Source: Sphingopyxis sp. YR583
GTDB lineage: Bacteria > Pseudomonadota > Alphaproteobacteria > Sphingomonadales > Sphingomonadaceae
Reading direction: 5' to 3'
Length of the DNA: 64,000 nucleotides
Assembly (NCBI RefSeq): GCF_900108295.1
Contig: NZ_FNWK01000004.1
Span: forward strand, 62,001 to 126,000
The translations under genes were made by a program, and so were the position numbers. Below the pieces are notes generated by a model. That model was not told where the DNA came from. It searched no databases and saw only the letters and a program-made list of their open reading frames with translations. Position 1 is the stretch's first letter. Each line of letters opens with the position of its first letter. Of the stretch, positions 15,164 to 23,915 are shown one piece after another.

Positions 15164-16405
15164 ATGGATGCAAGACATGGCGATCTGGCGGCCAAAGTCG
15201 GCGGCTCCGGCCGGCATGAAGGCGATTCCGGCAGGCTGGGACTCGGCGTTTCGGGCCTCTATCTGGCCCTCTATATCCACTATGGCTTTTTCGCTTTTCT
15301 GCCGCTTTGGCTGAAGGCGACGGGGGCGTCGCCCGAGGAAATCGGCATATTGCTGGCGATCCCGCTGGTCCTGCGCTTGTTGACCGTCGCGCCCTTTTCG
15401 GCCTTTGTCGGCCGGCGCGGCTGGGTGCGCAATGCCATCGCCTACACCTCGCTGGCGTCGGCGGCGATCGTGTTGTTGCTGCTCGGCGAGCCCGACCATG
15501 CCGGGCGGATCGTAATCGTCATCCTCTTCTCGATCGTCTGGGATCAGATCCCGGTGCTGACCGATGCCTATGCGGTGATGGCGGTGCGCAGCCGGTCGCT
15601 CGATTTCGGGCGATTGCGCGTCTGGGGATCGATCGCGGTCGTCGCGTCGAACGCCGCAGCGGGATGGGCGATCGGGATCGCCGGGATCAAGATGTTGCCG
15701 CTGATGATCGCGGTACTGCTGATCGCACCGGCGATGGTCGCGTTCCTGTTGCCCACGGATCGCAAGCTTTCTGCCGTCGACGATGCAGCTGGCGGACGGT
15801 GGCGCGACCTGATCGGCGACCGCGGCCTGATCCTCGCGATGGTCGCGGCCTCACTGATCATGGGAAGCCACGGCGTGCTGACCAGCTTCGGGGCGATCCA
15901 GTGGGAGTCGCAAGGGATTTCGACGACGACGATCGGCCTGTTGCAGGCACTGGCGGTCGCGGCGGAGATCGGCGCTTTCTGGTTCGGTGCGAAGCTGCTC
16001 GGCAATCGCGATCCGCGCCTGTTGATCGTCGCGGGCGCGATCGCGGGGGCGCTGCGCTGGGCGATCATGGCGGCCAGCCCCGGGCTTCCGCTGCTCGTTT
16101 TCGGCCAGCTGCTCAACGGGATCACCGCGACCGGTACGATCCTTGGCATCATGCTCGTGATCGCGCAGCGCGTGCCGACGCATCTCAGCGCGACCGCGCA
16201 GGGGATGAACGCGGTGCTGCTGGGACTGGTGCTGGCCGTCGCAACGGCGGGGTCGGGGCTTTTGTGGTCCTATGGTCTGGCCGTCGCCTATCTCGCGATG
16301 TCGGTGCTCGCGCTGCTCGGCGCGCTTTGCGCATGGCCGCGCGGGGCCGGTTTCGGGAAACATGATTCAACGGACATGCTGTCCACCTCGGGAGCCGAAG
16401 GATGA
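15164..16405 (+). CDS. MFS transporter, LacY/HcaT-like (MFS_1_like)
   Basis: 413 aa with about 12 membrane segments. The opening GLGVSGLYLALYIHYGFFAFL and the WLKATGASPEEIGILLAIP loop resemble the HcaT/LacY/NupG-type half of the major facilitator superfamily, proton symporters for sugars, nucleosides or aromatic acids. ATG 15164 has GGGAGAGG just upstream. The stop overlaps the ATG of an exported esterase (ATGA), so the two are co-translated. Since the trehalase further right has no signal peptide, this carrier is the best candidate in the window for bringing deacylated sugar (or the freed acid) across the inner membrane. That role is inferred. Confidence 0.87.
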   Translation: MDARHGDLAAKVGGSGRHEGDSGRLGLGVSGLYLALYIHYGFFAFLPLWLKATGASPEEIGILLAIPLVLRLLTVAPFSAFVGRRGWVRNAIAYTSLASAAIVLLLLGEPDHAGRIVIVILFSIVWDQIPVLTDAYAVMAVRSRSLDFGRLRVWGSIAVVASNAAAGWAIGIAGIKMLPLMIAVLLIAPAMVAFLLPTDRKLSAVDDAAGGRWRDLIGDRGLILAMVAASLIMGSHGVLTSFGAIQWESQGISTTTIGLLQALAVAAEIGAFWFGAKLLGNRDPRLLIVAGAIAGALRWAIMAASPGLPLLVFGQLLNGITATGTILGIMLVIAQRVPTHLSATAQGMNAVLLGLVLAVATAGSGLLWSYGLAVAYLAMSVLALLGALCAWPRGAGFGKHDSTDMLSTSGAEG

Positions 16406-17406
16406 TCCGCCAGACAATGCTTATTTTCGCTGCGCTGCTCGCGGCGGCGACCCCGACACTCGCGCAGGAGGCATCGAAGGTGCAGAATATGCAGGACTGG
16501 CCGCTTCCCGAAACGGTGAGCCCCGAAGGGCGCACTGCCGTGGCGGCGATGGCGGCGCAAAAAATGCCCGACCCGCTGCCGCCCGTCGAGGAAATCCGCA
16601 AATTCGCGGACATGATGCAGGCGACACTCGGCGCGCAGCTAGAAAAGCGTCATGCGGTGCGCATCGAGAATTCGACGATCGCCGGCGTTCCGGTGCGCAT
16701 CGTCTACCCCAAGGGCGTGACCGGCCTCGGCGATGGGCCGGTGCTGCTCAACCTTCACGGCGGTGGCTTCGCGGTCGATTCGGGGTCGCTGACCGAAACC
16801 ATCCCCGTCGCGGCGCGGAGCGGGCTGCCCGTCGTGGCGGTGCTCTATCGGCTCACCCCCGAGCATCCATATCCTGCCGCGCTCGACGATGCGCTGGCAG
16901 TCTATCAGGCGCTGGAAAAGGATCGCGAGGCGAGCCGGATCGGCGTGTTCGGGACGTCGGCGGGCGCGGGCCTGTCGGGACAGCTCGTTGCGAAGCTGAC
17001 GAGCATGGGCAAGCCGATGCCCGGCGCGCTCGGCTATTTCTCGGGCAATGCCGACGCGAGCGTGAAGGGCGATTCAGAAGCATGGATGCCGGGCCCGGGT
17101 TTCGACTGGATCGCGACCTATGCGGGCAAGACCCCGCTGACCGATCCGATCCTGTCGCCCATCCATGGCGATGTTTCGCGCTTTCCGCCGACATTGCTCG
17201 TCACCAGCACGCGGGATTTCCTGCTGAGTCCTACGTCGATCTTCGCGCGTGCGCTGACCGAACAGGGCGTCGATGCGCGGCTCGTGGTGTTCGACGGCCT
17301 GCCGCACGCTTTCTGGGCCTATATGGATATTCCCGAAAGCGATCAGGCGAACGAACTGATCGCGCGCTTCTTCAAGGATAAGCTAAGCAAGACCGCAAAG
17401 AAATAA
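16402..17406 (+). CDS. Exported HSL-type alpha/beta-hydrolase (esterase)
   Basis: 334 aa. It has a clear signal peptide (MIRQTMLIFAALLAAATPTLAQ), unlike the three other HSL-type esterases nearby, so this is probably the periplasmic one. The oxyanion HGGG starts at His119, the nucleophile is Ser186 in GTSAGA, the acid Asp272 in STRDF and the His302 in LPHAFW: a complete hormone-sensitive-lipase triad. The start overlaps the MFS stop. It is most like the cytoplasmic esterase at 20502-21458 (shared SLTETIP and FPPxxLxTSTRD segments). Expected role: cleaving short or medium acyl esters before import by the MFS carrier. Confidence 0.9.
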   Translation: MIRQTMLIFAALLAAATPTLAQEASKVQNMQDWPLPETVSPEGRTAVAAMAAQKMPDPLPPVEEIRKFADMMQATLGAQLEKRHAVRIENSTIAGVPVRIVYPKGVTGLGDGPVLLNLHGGGFAVDSGSLTETIPVAARSGLPVVAVLYRLTPEHPYPAALDDALAVYQALEKDREASRIGVFGTSAGAGLSGQLVAKLTSMGKPMPGALGYFSGNADASVKGDSEAWMPGPGFDWIATYAGKTPLTDPILSPIHGDVSRFPPTLLVTSTRDFLLSPTSIFARALTEQGVDARLVVFDGLPHAFWAYMDIPESDQANELIARFFKDKLSKTAKK

Positions 17407-17412
17407 GGACAC

Positions 17413-18996
17413 TCAACCGTTCGCGAGATGATCGCGATATCGGTCGCGCAGCGCCTTCTTGTCGATCTTGCCTGTCGCGGTCAGCGGAACGGTGTCGAAC
17501 AGGATGTCGTCGGGCATCCACCAGCGCACGACGCGTGTTTCGAGATGCGTGCGGATGGCGTCCGCCGCGACCGTCTCGCCCTCGTGCGTTTCGATGACCA
17601 GCAGCGGGCGCTCTTCCCATTTCGGGTGTTGGACGCCGATCACTGCGGCGATGCGAACGCCGGGACAGCCGACCGCCGCATTTTCAAGGTCGATCGAACT
17701 GATCCACTCGCCGCCCGATTTGATGACATCCTTGGCGCGATCGGTGAGGCGCAGGAAGCCAAAGCGGTCGATCGTTCCGATATCGCCGGTGTCGAACCAG
17801 CCATCGCCGGCGGCGGCGGGCAGGTCGGGGTAATAGCGGTCGACCACCCACGGCCCGCGCACCTGCAACTTGCCCGCCTGTTCGCCGTCCCACGCCAGCG
17901 GTGCGCCTTCGTCGTCGATGATTCGTAGCTCGATCCCGAACTGCATCCGGCCCTGCCGCGTCAGGATCGTCTCGTTCGCGAAATCCTCGCCCTCTGCCAT
18001 CAGCAACGGGGTCGGGGTCGCGATGACACCCAGCGGATTTGTTTCGGTCATGCCCCATATCTGGAGCACGGTGACGCCATAACGCTCGCGGAAGGTCTCG
18101 GCCATCGCGCGCGGAACCGCCGAGCCACCGATGACGAGGCGCTTGAGGTGGCCGACGCCTTTGCCGCTGGTCTCGAGATGGGCGAGATACATCGTCCAGA
18201 TCGTCGGCACGCCGCCCGAGAAGGTCACGCCTTCGCCCAGGATCAGTTCAGCGAGGCTTGCGCCGTCCATCTTGTCGCAAGGGAGGACGAGCTTGCAGCC
18301 ATTGATCGCGGCGGTGAACGGCAGGCCCCACGCCGTCGCATGATACATCGAGGAACAGGGCATGATCGTGTCGAAGGCGCTGAACCCGAACGCGCTGCTG
18401 AGCCCCGCCGCCATTCCATGGAGTACGATCGAGCGGTGGCTGTAGAGTACGCCCTTGGGATCGCCGGTCGTACCCGAGGTATAACAGAGGAAAGCGGCGG
18501 CATTCTCGTCGAAGCGCGGCCAGTCGAAATTGCCGTCCTCGGCGGCGACGAGTTCCTCATAGGGCGCGGCGAGCAGCACAAAATGTTCGATGGCAGGAAG
18601 TAATGGCTTCAGCCGTTCGACCAGCTCGGCGAGGTTCGCGTCGAAGAAAAGGATGCGGCTGCCCGCATGGTTGATCGTGAAAGCGATCTGATCGTCGCTG
18701 AGCCGGGGATTCGCGGTGTGGAGCACGGCGCCGATGCCGGGGACCGCGTAAAAAAGTTCGAGATGTCGGTGGGTGTTCCACGCGAGCGAGGACACGCGGT
18801 CGCCGCTTTCGATCCCCAGCGTGCCGAGCATCTGCGCCGCGCGCCGCGATCGGATCTCGCAGCCCGCCCAGTCGTACCGCCACGTCGGCTCACCTGCGAG
18901 TTTCGAGACGATCTCGCGCGCCCCGTGCGCGCGGGCGGCGTGGGTCAGGATTGCACTGATCTGCAGGGGGGCATCCTGCATCAAACCGGGTAGCAT
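17413..18996 (-). CDS. AlkK-like acyl-CoA synthetase, last gene of the trehalase operon
   Basis: 527 aa adenylate-forming ligase. CYTSGTTGDPKG at about residue 170, GWFDTGDIGTID near 402, DRAKDVIKSGGEWISS just after, and the catalytic Lys in TATGKIDKK near 513. It is paralogous to the ligase at 778-2364 (the WGLPF, GVPT-W and IWGMTE-NPLG blocks align). It starts 24 bases after the trehalase stop on the same strand. It meets the MFS-esterase pair head-on with only six bases between. In an operon with a TonB receptor, an esterase and a trehalase it probably activates fatty acids released from a sugar ester. Confidence 0.93.
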   Translation of the reverse strand: MLPGLMQDAPLQISAILTHAARAHGAREIVSKLAGEPTWRYDWAGCEIRSRRAAQMLGTLGIESGDRVSSLAWNTHRHLELFYAVPGIGAVLHTANPRLSDDQIAFTINHAGSRILFFDANLAELVERLKPLLPAIEHFVLLAAPYEELVAAEDGNFDWPRFDENAAAFLCYTSGTTGDPKGVLYSHRSIVLHGMAAGLSSAFGFSAFDTIMPCSSMYHATAWGLPFTAAINGCKLVLPCDKMDGASLAELILGEGVTFSGGVPTIWTMYLAHLETSGKGVGHLKRLVIGGSAVPRAMAETFRERYGVTVLQIWGMTETNPLGVIATPTPLLMAEGEDFANETILTRQGRMQFGIELRIIDDEGAPLAWDGEQAGKLQVRGPWVVDRYYPDLPAAAGDGWFDTGDIGTIDRFGFLRLTDRAKDVIKSGGEWISSIDLENAAVGCPGVRIAAVIGVQHPKWEERPLLVIETHEGETVAADAIRTHLETRVVRWWMPDDILFDTVPLTATGKIDKKALRDRYRDHLANG

Positions 18997-19020
18997 CGTC
19001 TCTCCTTTCGCGGCGCCTGT

Positions 19021-20502
19021 TTACGCCGTCGGTGGCATCAGGTCGTACCGATCGATAAAATCGGCAGTCACACCATTTGTCCAGCCGAACCCGGTCTGCG
19101 TATCATATTCGCCGCCGCCGCCGGCCCCGGGCGTCTCGACGTCATATTTCTCGAACAGCAGGCCGGTGCGGGCAAAGGTCTCGCCAACCGTGTGAACCCA
19201 GCGCTCGGCGATGTCGCGCGCCAACGCGTCGTGGCCATAGTTTCTGAGGCCCGCGACCGCGATCCATTGCAAGGGCGCCCAGCCGTTCGGCCGGTCCCAT
19301 TGCTGACCGGACCGCGCCAGCGTCGTGTTGAGCCCGCCCGAAGCCAGAAGGTCGTCCTCGACCGCCTTTGCCGTCGCGTCGGCTTGCGCCTGCGTCGCGG
19401 CCCCGACCAGCAGCGGTGCCAAAGATGCAGCCGTCAGCGGACTCCGAAGCACCCCGTTTTCGATGTCGTAATCGGAAAAATAGCCGCCCGCCGCGTTCCA
19501 GAGGCAGTTTATCGCCTCGCGCCGATCGGAGGCAAGACGTGCGTATCGAGCGGCTTCGGCGTCGTCGCTCGCGGCGATGGCCGTTTCCAGACCGAACAGG
19601 AATGCGTTGAGATCGATCGGCGCGATCATCGTGGTGCGGATCGACGAGAGCGCTTTGCCATCGAGCCAGCGCGATGAAAAATCCCAGCCGCTTTCGGCAC
19701 CGGCGCGAAGGTCTCGGTAGACGTCGCCGGCCGCACGCCCGCTTTCGGAAGCGGTCGCGACATCCTCGCGCCAGCTTTCGTCGCGCGGCGTGTCGCGTGG
19801 ATCCCAATAGCGGTTGAGAAGCTGGCCGCCGGCAAGCCGGGCGACGCGTGCGCCCTGACTGCCCGGGGCAACGCTTTCGGAGCCCTCCATCCACCAGCCA
19901 TGTTCGCGTTTCATTGCCGACAGTCGGCGCGCCGCGACTGCAGGGCGGTCGTCGCCGAGCAGTTCGACCATCATGTGAAATAATGGCGGCTGCGAACGGC
20001 CGAGATAATAGGTGCGCGATCCGTTGGGGATGTGACCGTGCGTGTCGATCAGGTCGGTCAGCGTATCGACGATGCCGTTGGCGAGTTCGAATTCACCGTC
20101 GCGGACGAGGCCGAGCATGGTGAAGAAACTGTCCCAATAATATATCTCGCGAAAGCGGCCACCGGGGACGACATGCCGATGCTGGACGGGAAGCGCCGAT
20201 CCACTCGATGCCTGTTCGGGCGCGCGGGCGAGATCTTTCCAGAGCGCGCGGATATGGTCGCGGAGCGGGAGCACGGCAGGGCGCGCCTCCATCGCCGCTG
20301 CGGGCAGGTCGAAATTCGCGGCGATAAACGACCGCAGGGCCTCATCGCCCGCCGGAAGCTTGGCGAAATCGCGCATGATCTCGTCGACCGGGCGCCGGGG
20401 CAGCGCATCGACGAAGGTCTTGCCATCGGCCAGGATCGCGCGCTCCTGAACCTTTGCGAGCAATGGGCCATAGAGGTCGGCAGGGCTGGGTTCGACGCCC
20501 AT
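19021..20502 (-). CDS. GH37 alpha,alpha-trehalase, cytoplasmic
   Basis: 493 aa. It hydrolyses alpha,alpha-trehalose to two glucoses by inversion. Both family signatures are intact: PGGRFREIYYWDSFF (113-127) and QWDRPNGWAP (401-410). The expected acid Asp274 sits in SGWDFSSRW, and the base Glu465 follows the glycine loop GGGGEY with GFGWTNGV after it. No signal peptide is seen from ATG 20502, which overlaps the esterase stop by one base (TGATG); the longer frame to 20577 adds only arginine-rich shadow sequence. So this is a TreF-like cytoplasmic enzyme. Finding it coupled between an esterase and an acyl-CoA ligase is unusual and points to an acylated trehalose substrate. Confidence 0.93.
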   Translation of the reverse strand: MGVEPSPADLYGPLLAKVQERAILADGKTFVDALPRRPVDEIMRDFAKLPAGDEALRSFIAANFDLPAAAMEARPAVLPLRDHIRALWKDLARAPEQASSGSALPVQHRHVVPGGRFREIYYWDSFFTMLGLVRDGEFELANGIVDTLTDLIDTHGHIPNGSRTYYLGRSQPPLFHMMVELLGDDRPAVAARRLSAMKREHGWWMEGSESVAPGSQGARVARLAGGQLLNRYWDPRDTPRDESWREDVATASESGRAAGDVYRDLRAGAESGWDFSSRWLDGKALSSIRTTMIAPIDLNAFLFGLETAIAASDDAEAARYARLASDRREAINCLWNAAGGYFSDYDIENGVLRSPLTAASLAPLLVGAATQAQADATAKAVEDDLLASGGLNTTLARSGQQWDRPNGWAPLQWIAVAGLRNYGHDALARDIAERWVHTVGETFARTGLLFEKYDVETPGAGGGGEYDTQTGFGWTNGVTADFIDRYDLMPPTA

Positions 20503-21458
20503 CAGCTTGCGAGATGGCGGCTGAAGAAATCGGCTTGCGCGGCGAGTGCCACGTCGGTTTCCGGGCATTCGATCCACGCCCAGAATGCGTGCGCCATGCC
20601 TTCATATACGCGCAGGTCGACGTCAACTCCGGCGCGGCGCAGCGCGAGATCGGCGAGCACCGTATGGCTGAGCAACTGGTCGCGCGTGCTGGTCATCAGC
20701 ATCATGGGCGGAAAGCCCGACAGGTCACCACGGGCAGGGGAGAAGAGCGGATCGCCGGGATCACAAGCCCCCCGATATTCGGCGAGCGTTTCGGCCGCCG
20801 TGCGCGAGCCCATGATGGAAGGCAGATAGGCCTCGCAATCGCCGATCAGCGAGAGGTCGCAGGCGCCGGAGAAGACGCCGGCCGCGGCGGGCATCGGCAG
20901 CCCTTCGGCCTTGATCCGCGCCAGCAATTGCACTGTCAGGATCGCACCCGCCGAGCTGCCATAGATACCTATAGAGCCGGGCGCCCGATGCGCGAGCGCG
21001 TCGATGTAGACCGCAAGCGCATCGTCGACCGCCGCAGGAAAGACATGCTCGGGTGCCATCCGGTACATCACGGTGACGACCGGGATGCCGGTCAGCCCGG
21101 CGATCGGAATCGTTTCGGTCAGCGAGCCGGCGTCCACGATAAAGCCGCCGCCGTGGAAGTTGATGAGCAGGCGCGGGTCGGCGGGATCGCTATCCTGCCG
21201 CCGCACATGCTTGACCGGTATCCCGGCAATTTTGTCCTTGGTGACATCGACCCCGAAGCGTTTCGCGCGGCCCTTGTTCAACGGTTTCAGGTGATTGGCC
21301 GCGGCGGCGCGGACCGCCGCCCGGGTGATCGGGTTGCGGAGCAGCGTCGCGGTGACCTCGGGGGCCGAGCCGCCCTTCAGCATCGGGTCCATGACCGCCC
21401 GCGCCTCGGCGCTGACGGTCATGGCAAAGGGTGGTTGCGGCGGCGACGCGGCAGCCAT
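20502..21458 (-). CDS. HSL-type alpha/beta-hydrolase (esterase), cytoplasmic
   Basis: 318 aa with no signal peptide. It has the HGGGF oxyanion motif, the nucleophile in GSSAGA, the acid in TSTRDQ and the His in MAHAFW, the full triad of the hormone-sensitive-lipase family. It starts three bases after the TonB receptor stop, and its own stop overlaps the trehalase ATG, so all are co-translated. ATG 21422 is an alternative start. The partner in sequence is the exported esterase at 16402-17406. It probably removes acyl groups from the imported compound before trehalase acts. The acyl length is unknown; this family often prefers short to medium chains. Confidence 0.9.
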   Translation of the reverse strand: MAAASPPQPPFAMTVSAEARAVMDPMLKGGSAPEVTATLLRNPITRAAVRAAAANHLKPLNKGRAKRFGVDVTKDKIAGIPVKHVRRQDSDPADPRLLINFHGGGFIVDAGSLTETIPIAGLTGIPVVTVMYRMAPEHVFPAAVDDALAVYIDALAHRAPGSIGIYGSSAGAILTVQLLARIKAEGLPMPAAAGVFSGACDLSLIGDCEAYLPSIMGSRTAAETLAEYRGACDPGDPLFSPARGDLSGFPPMMLMTSTRDQLLSHTVLADLALRRAGVDVDLRVYEGMAHAFWAWIECPETDVALAAQADFFSRHLAS

Positions 21459-21461
21459 CGA

Positions 21462-23765
21462 TCAGTTCCCGAACCGGTAGCCGATCCGCACGCCGTACAT
21501 CCGCGGCTCGGTATAGGTCAGGCCGACGGTGCCCGAACTGCCGGCATATTGATCGAGCACGCCGACCGGCTTCGCCTCGTTGGTGATATTGTTCGCAAAC
21601 AACGTCACGTCGACCGGACGGCCGCCGATGTCCTTCAGCCCGATGGTGGCGTTGAGCAGGCCGTATGCGGGCAGGAAGTTATAGAAGGAGGCATTGGTCT
21701 GCGCGGTCGAGACCTTGCTCTGCCGCGCATAGTTGACCGACATCGCCAGGTCGCCCGCACTTCCCAGCGATGTCTCGTAAGACGCGCCGACCGAGAATTT
21801 ATGCTTGGGCGTATAAGGAAAGGGCGCGCCGTTCAGGATCGCGCCGGCGCTGGGGTCGGCAACGTCGGTGTAGCGCGCGTCGATATAGGAATAGCTGCCG
21901 TTCAGGGTCAGTCCCCGCGCGGGCATGACCGCGAGGTTCAACTCGACGCCTTCGATCTTGCCCTTCGCGGCGCTGCGCGTGACGTTGAGCAGCACAGGGC
22001 CGCTCGGCGTCTGCACTGCCTCCACGGTGGTGCGCTGGATGTCGTCGTAAATGCCGCGATAGGCGGCGACATTGGCGCGAACGTCGACATTGCCGACAGA
22101 GAATTGCGATTTCAGCCCAACCTCGATGTCGGACAGGCGCTCGGGCGGGAAGGTGCGGAACGCCGAACCGTCGGGCACGGGCCCATTGGCGCCTCCCGAT
22201 TTATAGGCGTCGCGTGCGGTAACATAGACATGCACCCCGGGCGTCACGTCATAGTCGAGCGTCGCGGTGTAGCTCGGATATTTGCTGTCGACCGATCCCG
22301 TGATCGCGGGCGGTCCGCCGATCGTCTGCGAGGAGAAGCTATGCTCCCAGGTGTAGCGCAGGCCGCCGGTGACGCTGAGCCCGGTCAGCGCGCCCGACAG
22401 CTTGCCGAGATCGACCGTCGCCTGCCCGAAGACGGCCTCGCTATGGTTGCGGTTGTCGAAATAGCCGAAAATCGGCGGGATCAGCGTGCCAATCGGGAAG
22501 AAGGTATATTCCTCGATACCCGACGGATTCTTCGTGGTCGCGCGATCGAGATAGCCGCCGACCGCGAAATCGATCGCATCGTCCAGCAACGTGCCCTGAA
22601 GCTGCAGTTCTTCGGTCAGGACGTCCGGTGCCAGCGTGTTGATATTGCGCGAGGACTGGCCCGCCAGCGGAAAGGGCGTGGCATCATAGTCGTAGCCGTA
22701 ACGATTGCGGAACTGCGAATAGCTGATGATGTTACGCAGCTTGATATTGTCGGTGATCTGCACCGATGCCTGATTGATCACCTGCCAATATTCGACCTCC
22801 GAAAACTGGTCGAGATCATAGGACACGCGGCGCGGGCCCCGCGCCTGCTGTTCGGCGACGATGGTCGCGGCGCCCGGATGGAAGGCGAGGACGGGGATGA
22901 AGCCGAACGGCGGGCCGAGGTCGGCGCCGGCCGCCGGATTGAACGCGTCGATGACGGTGCCGCCGCCATTATTGTCCGAATGATAATAGCGCAGCATCGT
23001 ATAAAGTTCGATGTTGTCGGTCGGCCGAAGCGTCAGGCCGAAACGGAAGCTTTCGTAGGAAAGATTGTCATAATCCTTGCCCGCGAAGTTAGGGCCGACA
23101 TCCTTGGTATAGCCGTCGCGCCGGCCCACTTCGCCGGCGATGCGCAGCAGCACCCGGCCGGGAACGATCGGGGTGTTGAGCGCGCCTTCGATCCGGCGGT
23201 CGTTATAGTTGCCGAACTGGACGCGGGCATGGCCTTCGAATTCGTCCTTGGGCTTGACCGGCTCGAACAATATGTTGCCGCCGGTGGCGTTCTTGCCGAA
23301 CAGGGTGCCCTGCGGCCCGGCCAAGACCTGAACGTTGGCGAGGTCGAAATAGGTGCCGACGCGGCCGTCGATGTTCACGCTGTTGGGAACTTCGGCGAAA
23401 TAGTTGAGGACGCCCGGGGTCGAGCCAAAGGCGGGGCCCTGACCGCGCAGTGCGAAAAAGGCGAACTCGCGGGGATAGCCGCCGTTGATCGTGAACAGCG
23501 ACGGCGTATTGTCGGCGAGCGAGGTGCGGTCGGTGATGCCTTTTTGCGCAATCGTCTCTTCGGTGAAGGCGGTCACCGCGATCGGGACGCTTTGCAGATT
23601 CTCTTCGCGGCGGCGGGCGGTGACGATGATGTCGCCGAGACCGCTGTCGTCGCTGGCGACGGCTTGGTCGGCGGGCGGCGTTTCGGTCTGCGCAAAGGCG
23701 GCGGCGGGCAGCAGGCTCGCGCTGCTCGCAAGGGCAAGCAGAAAGGCGGAACGCATCGAAATCAT
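21462..23765 (-). CDS. TonB-dependent outer-membrane receptor of the trehalase operon
   Basis: 767 aa. The signal peptide ends near AAAFAQ; GDIIVTARRREENLQSVP is the typical FecA/sphingomonad-type plug start, and GPQGTLFGKNATGG ends the plug. The barrel ends in VRIGYRFGN, with Asn after the usual terminal Phe-Gly. ATG 23765 follows GGGAGGGAAGTG, so I prefer it to the GTG one codon upstream. It heads a tightly packed operon with esterase, trehalase and acyl-CoA ligase, and a LacI-type operator lies about 60 bases upstream. Predicted job: energy-driven import of the acylated sugar through the outer membrane. Receptors of this subgroup also take up many other amphiphiles. Confidence 0.93.
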   Translation of the reverse strand: MISMRSAFLLALASSASLLPAAAFAQTETPPADQAVASDDSGLGDIIVTARRREENLQSVPIAVTAFTEETIAQKGITDRTSLADNTPSLFTINGGYPREFAFFALRGQGPAFGSTPGVLNYFAEVPNSVNIDGRVGTYFDLANVQVLAGPQGTLFGKNATGGNILFEPVKPKDEFEGHARVQFGNYNDRRIEGALNTPIVPGRVLLRIAGEVGRRDGYTKDVGPNFAGKDYDNLSYESFRFGLTLRPTDNIELYTMLRYYHSDNNGGGTVIDAFNPAAGADLGPPFGFIPVLAFHPGAATIVAEQQARGPRRVSYDLDQFSEVEYWQVINQASVQITDNIKLRNIISYSQFRNRYGYDYDATPFPLAGQSSRNINTLAPDVLTEELQLQGTLLDDAIDFAVGGYLDRATTKNPSGIEEYTFFPIGTLIPPIFGYFDNRNHSEAVFGQATVDLGKLSGALTGLSVTGGLRYTWEHSFSSQTIGGPPAITGSVDSKYPSYTATLDYDVTPGVHVYVTARDAYKSGGANGPVPDGSAFRTFPPERLSDIEVGLKSQFSVGNVDVRANVAAYRGIYDDIQRTTVEAVQTPSGPVLLNVTRSAAKGKIEGVELNLAVMPARGLTLNGSYSYIDARYTDVADPSAGAILNGAPFPYTPKHKFSVGASYETSLGSAGDLAMSVNYARQSKVSTAQTNASFYNFLPAYGLLNATIGLKDIGGRPVDVTLFANNITNEAKPVGVLDQYAGSSGTVGLTYTEPRMYGVRIGYRFGN

Positions 23766-23823
23766 CACTTCCCTCCCAAAGGATAGCCGGATTCGTCCGG
23801 TCGATGATGCGGATGCTCGAAAA

Positions 23824-23837
23824 TGGTATCGATGTCA
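23824..23837. promoter_or_regulatory. LacI-type operator 1 (TonB-esterase-trehalase operon side)
   Basis: TGGTATCGATGTCA matches the shared 14-bp palindrome TGATATCGATATCA at 12 of 14 positions, with the central ATCGAT intact. It lies in the divergent gap between the TonB receptor operon and the esterase gene at 23916, about 59 bases from the receptor start. The LacI gene is 1 kb away. Confidence 0.65.
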
Positions 23838-23889
23838 ATAGAAGTTGCAAACGGAATGGGAAAGTCTATCAATGGATCATATTCAGACC

Positions 23890-23903
23890 TGATATCGATA
23901 ACA
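23890..23903. promoter_or_regulatory. LacI-type operator 2 (before the divergent esterase)
   Basis: TGATATCGATAACA matches TGATATCGATATCA at 13 of 14 positions. It ends 12 bases before the esterase start codon and is 66 bases (centre to centre) from operator 1, so a LacI-family dimer pair could loop the short promoter region. Confidence 0.7.
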
Positions 23904-23915
23904 GAGAGGGATGGG

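Noticed and set aside
20454..23786. A 1110-codon open frame on the + strand
   Set aside because: It lies antisense to the trehalase, esterase and TonB genes, which have full motifs. The composition (Arg, Asp, Val, Gly rich, no domains) is what GC-rich codon bias makes on the opposite strand.
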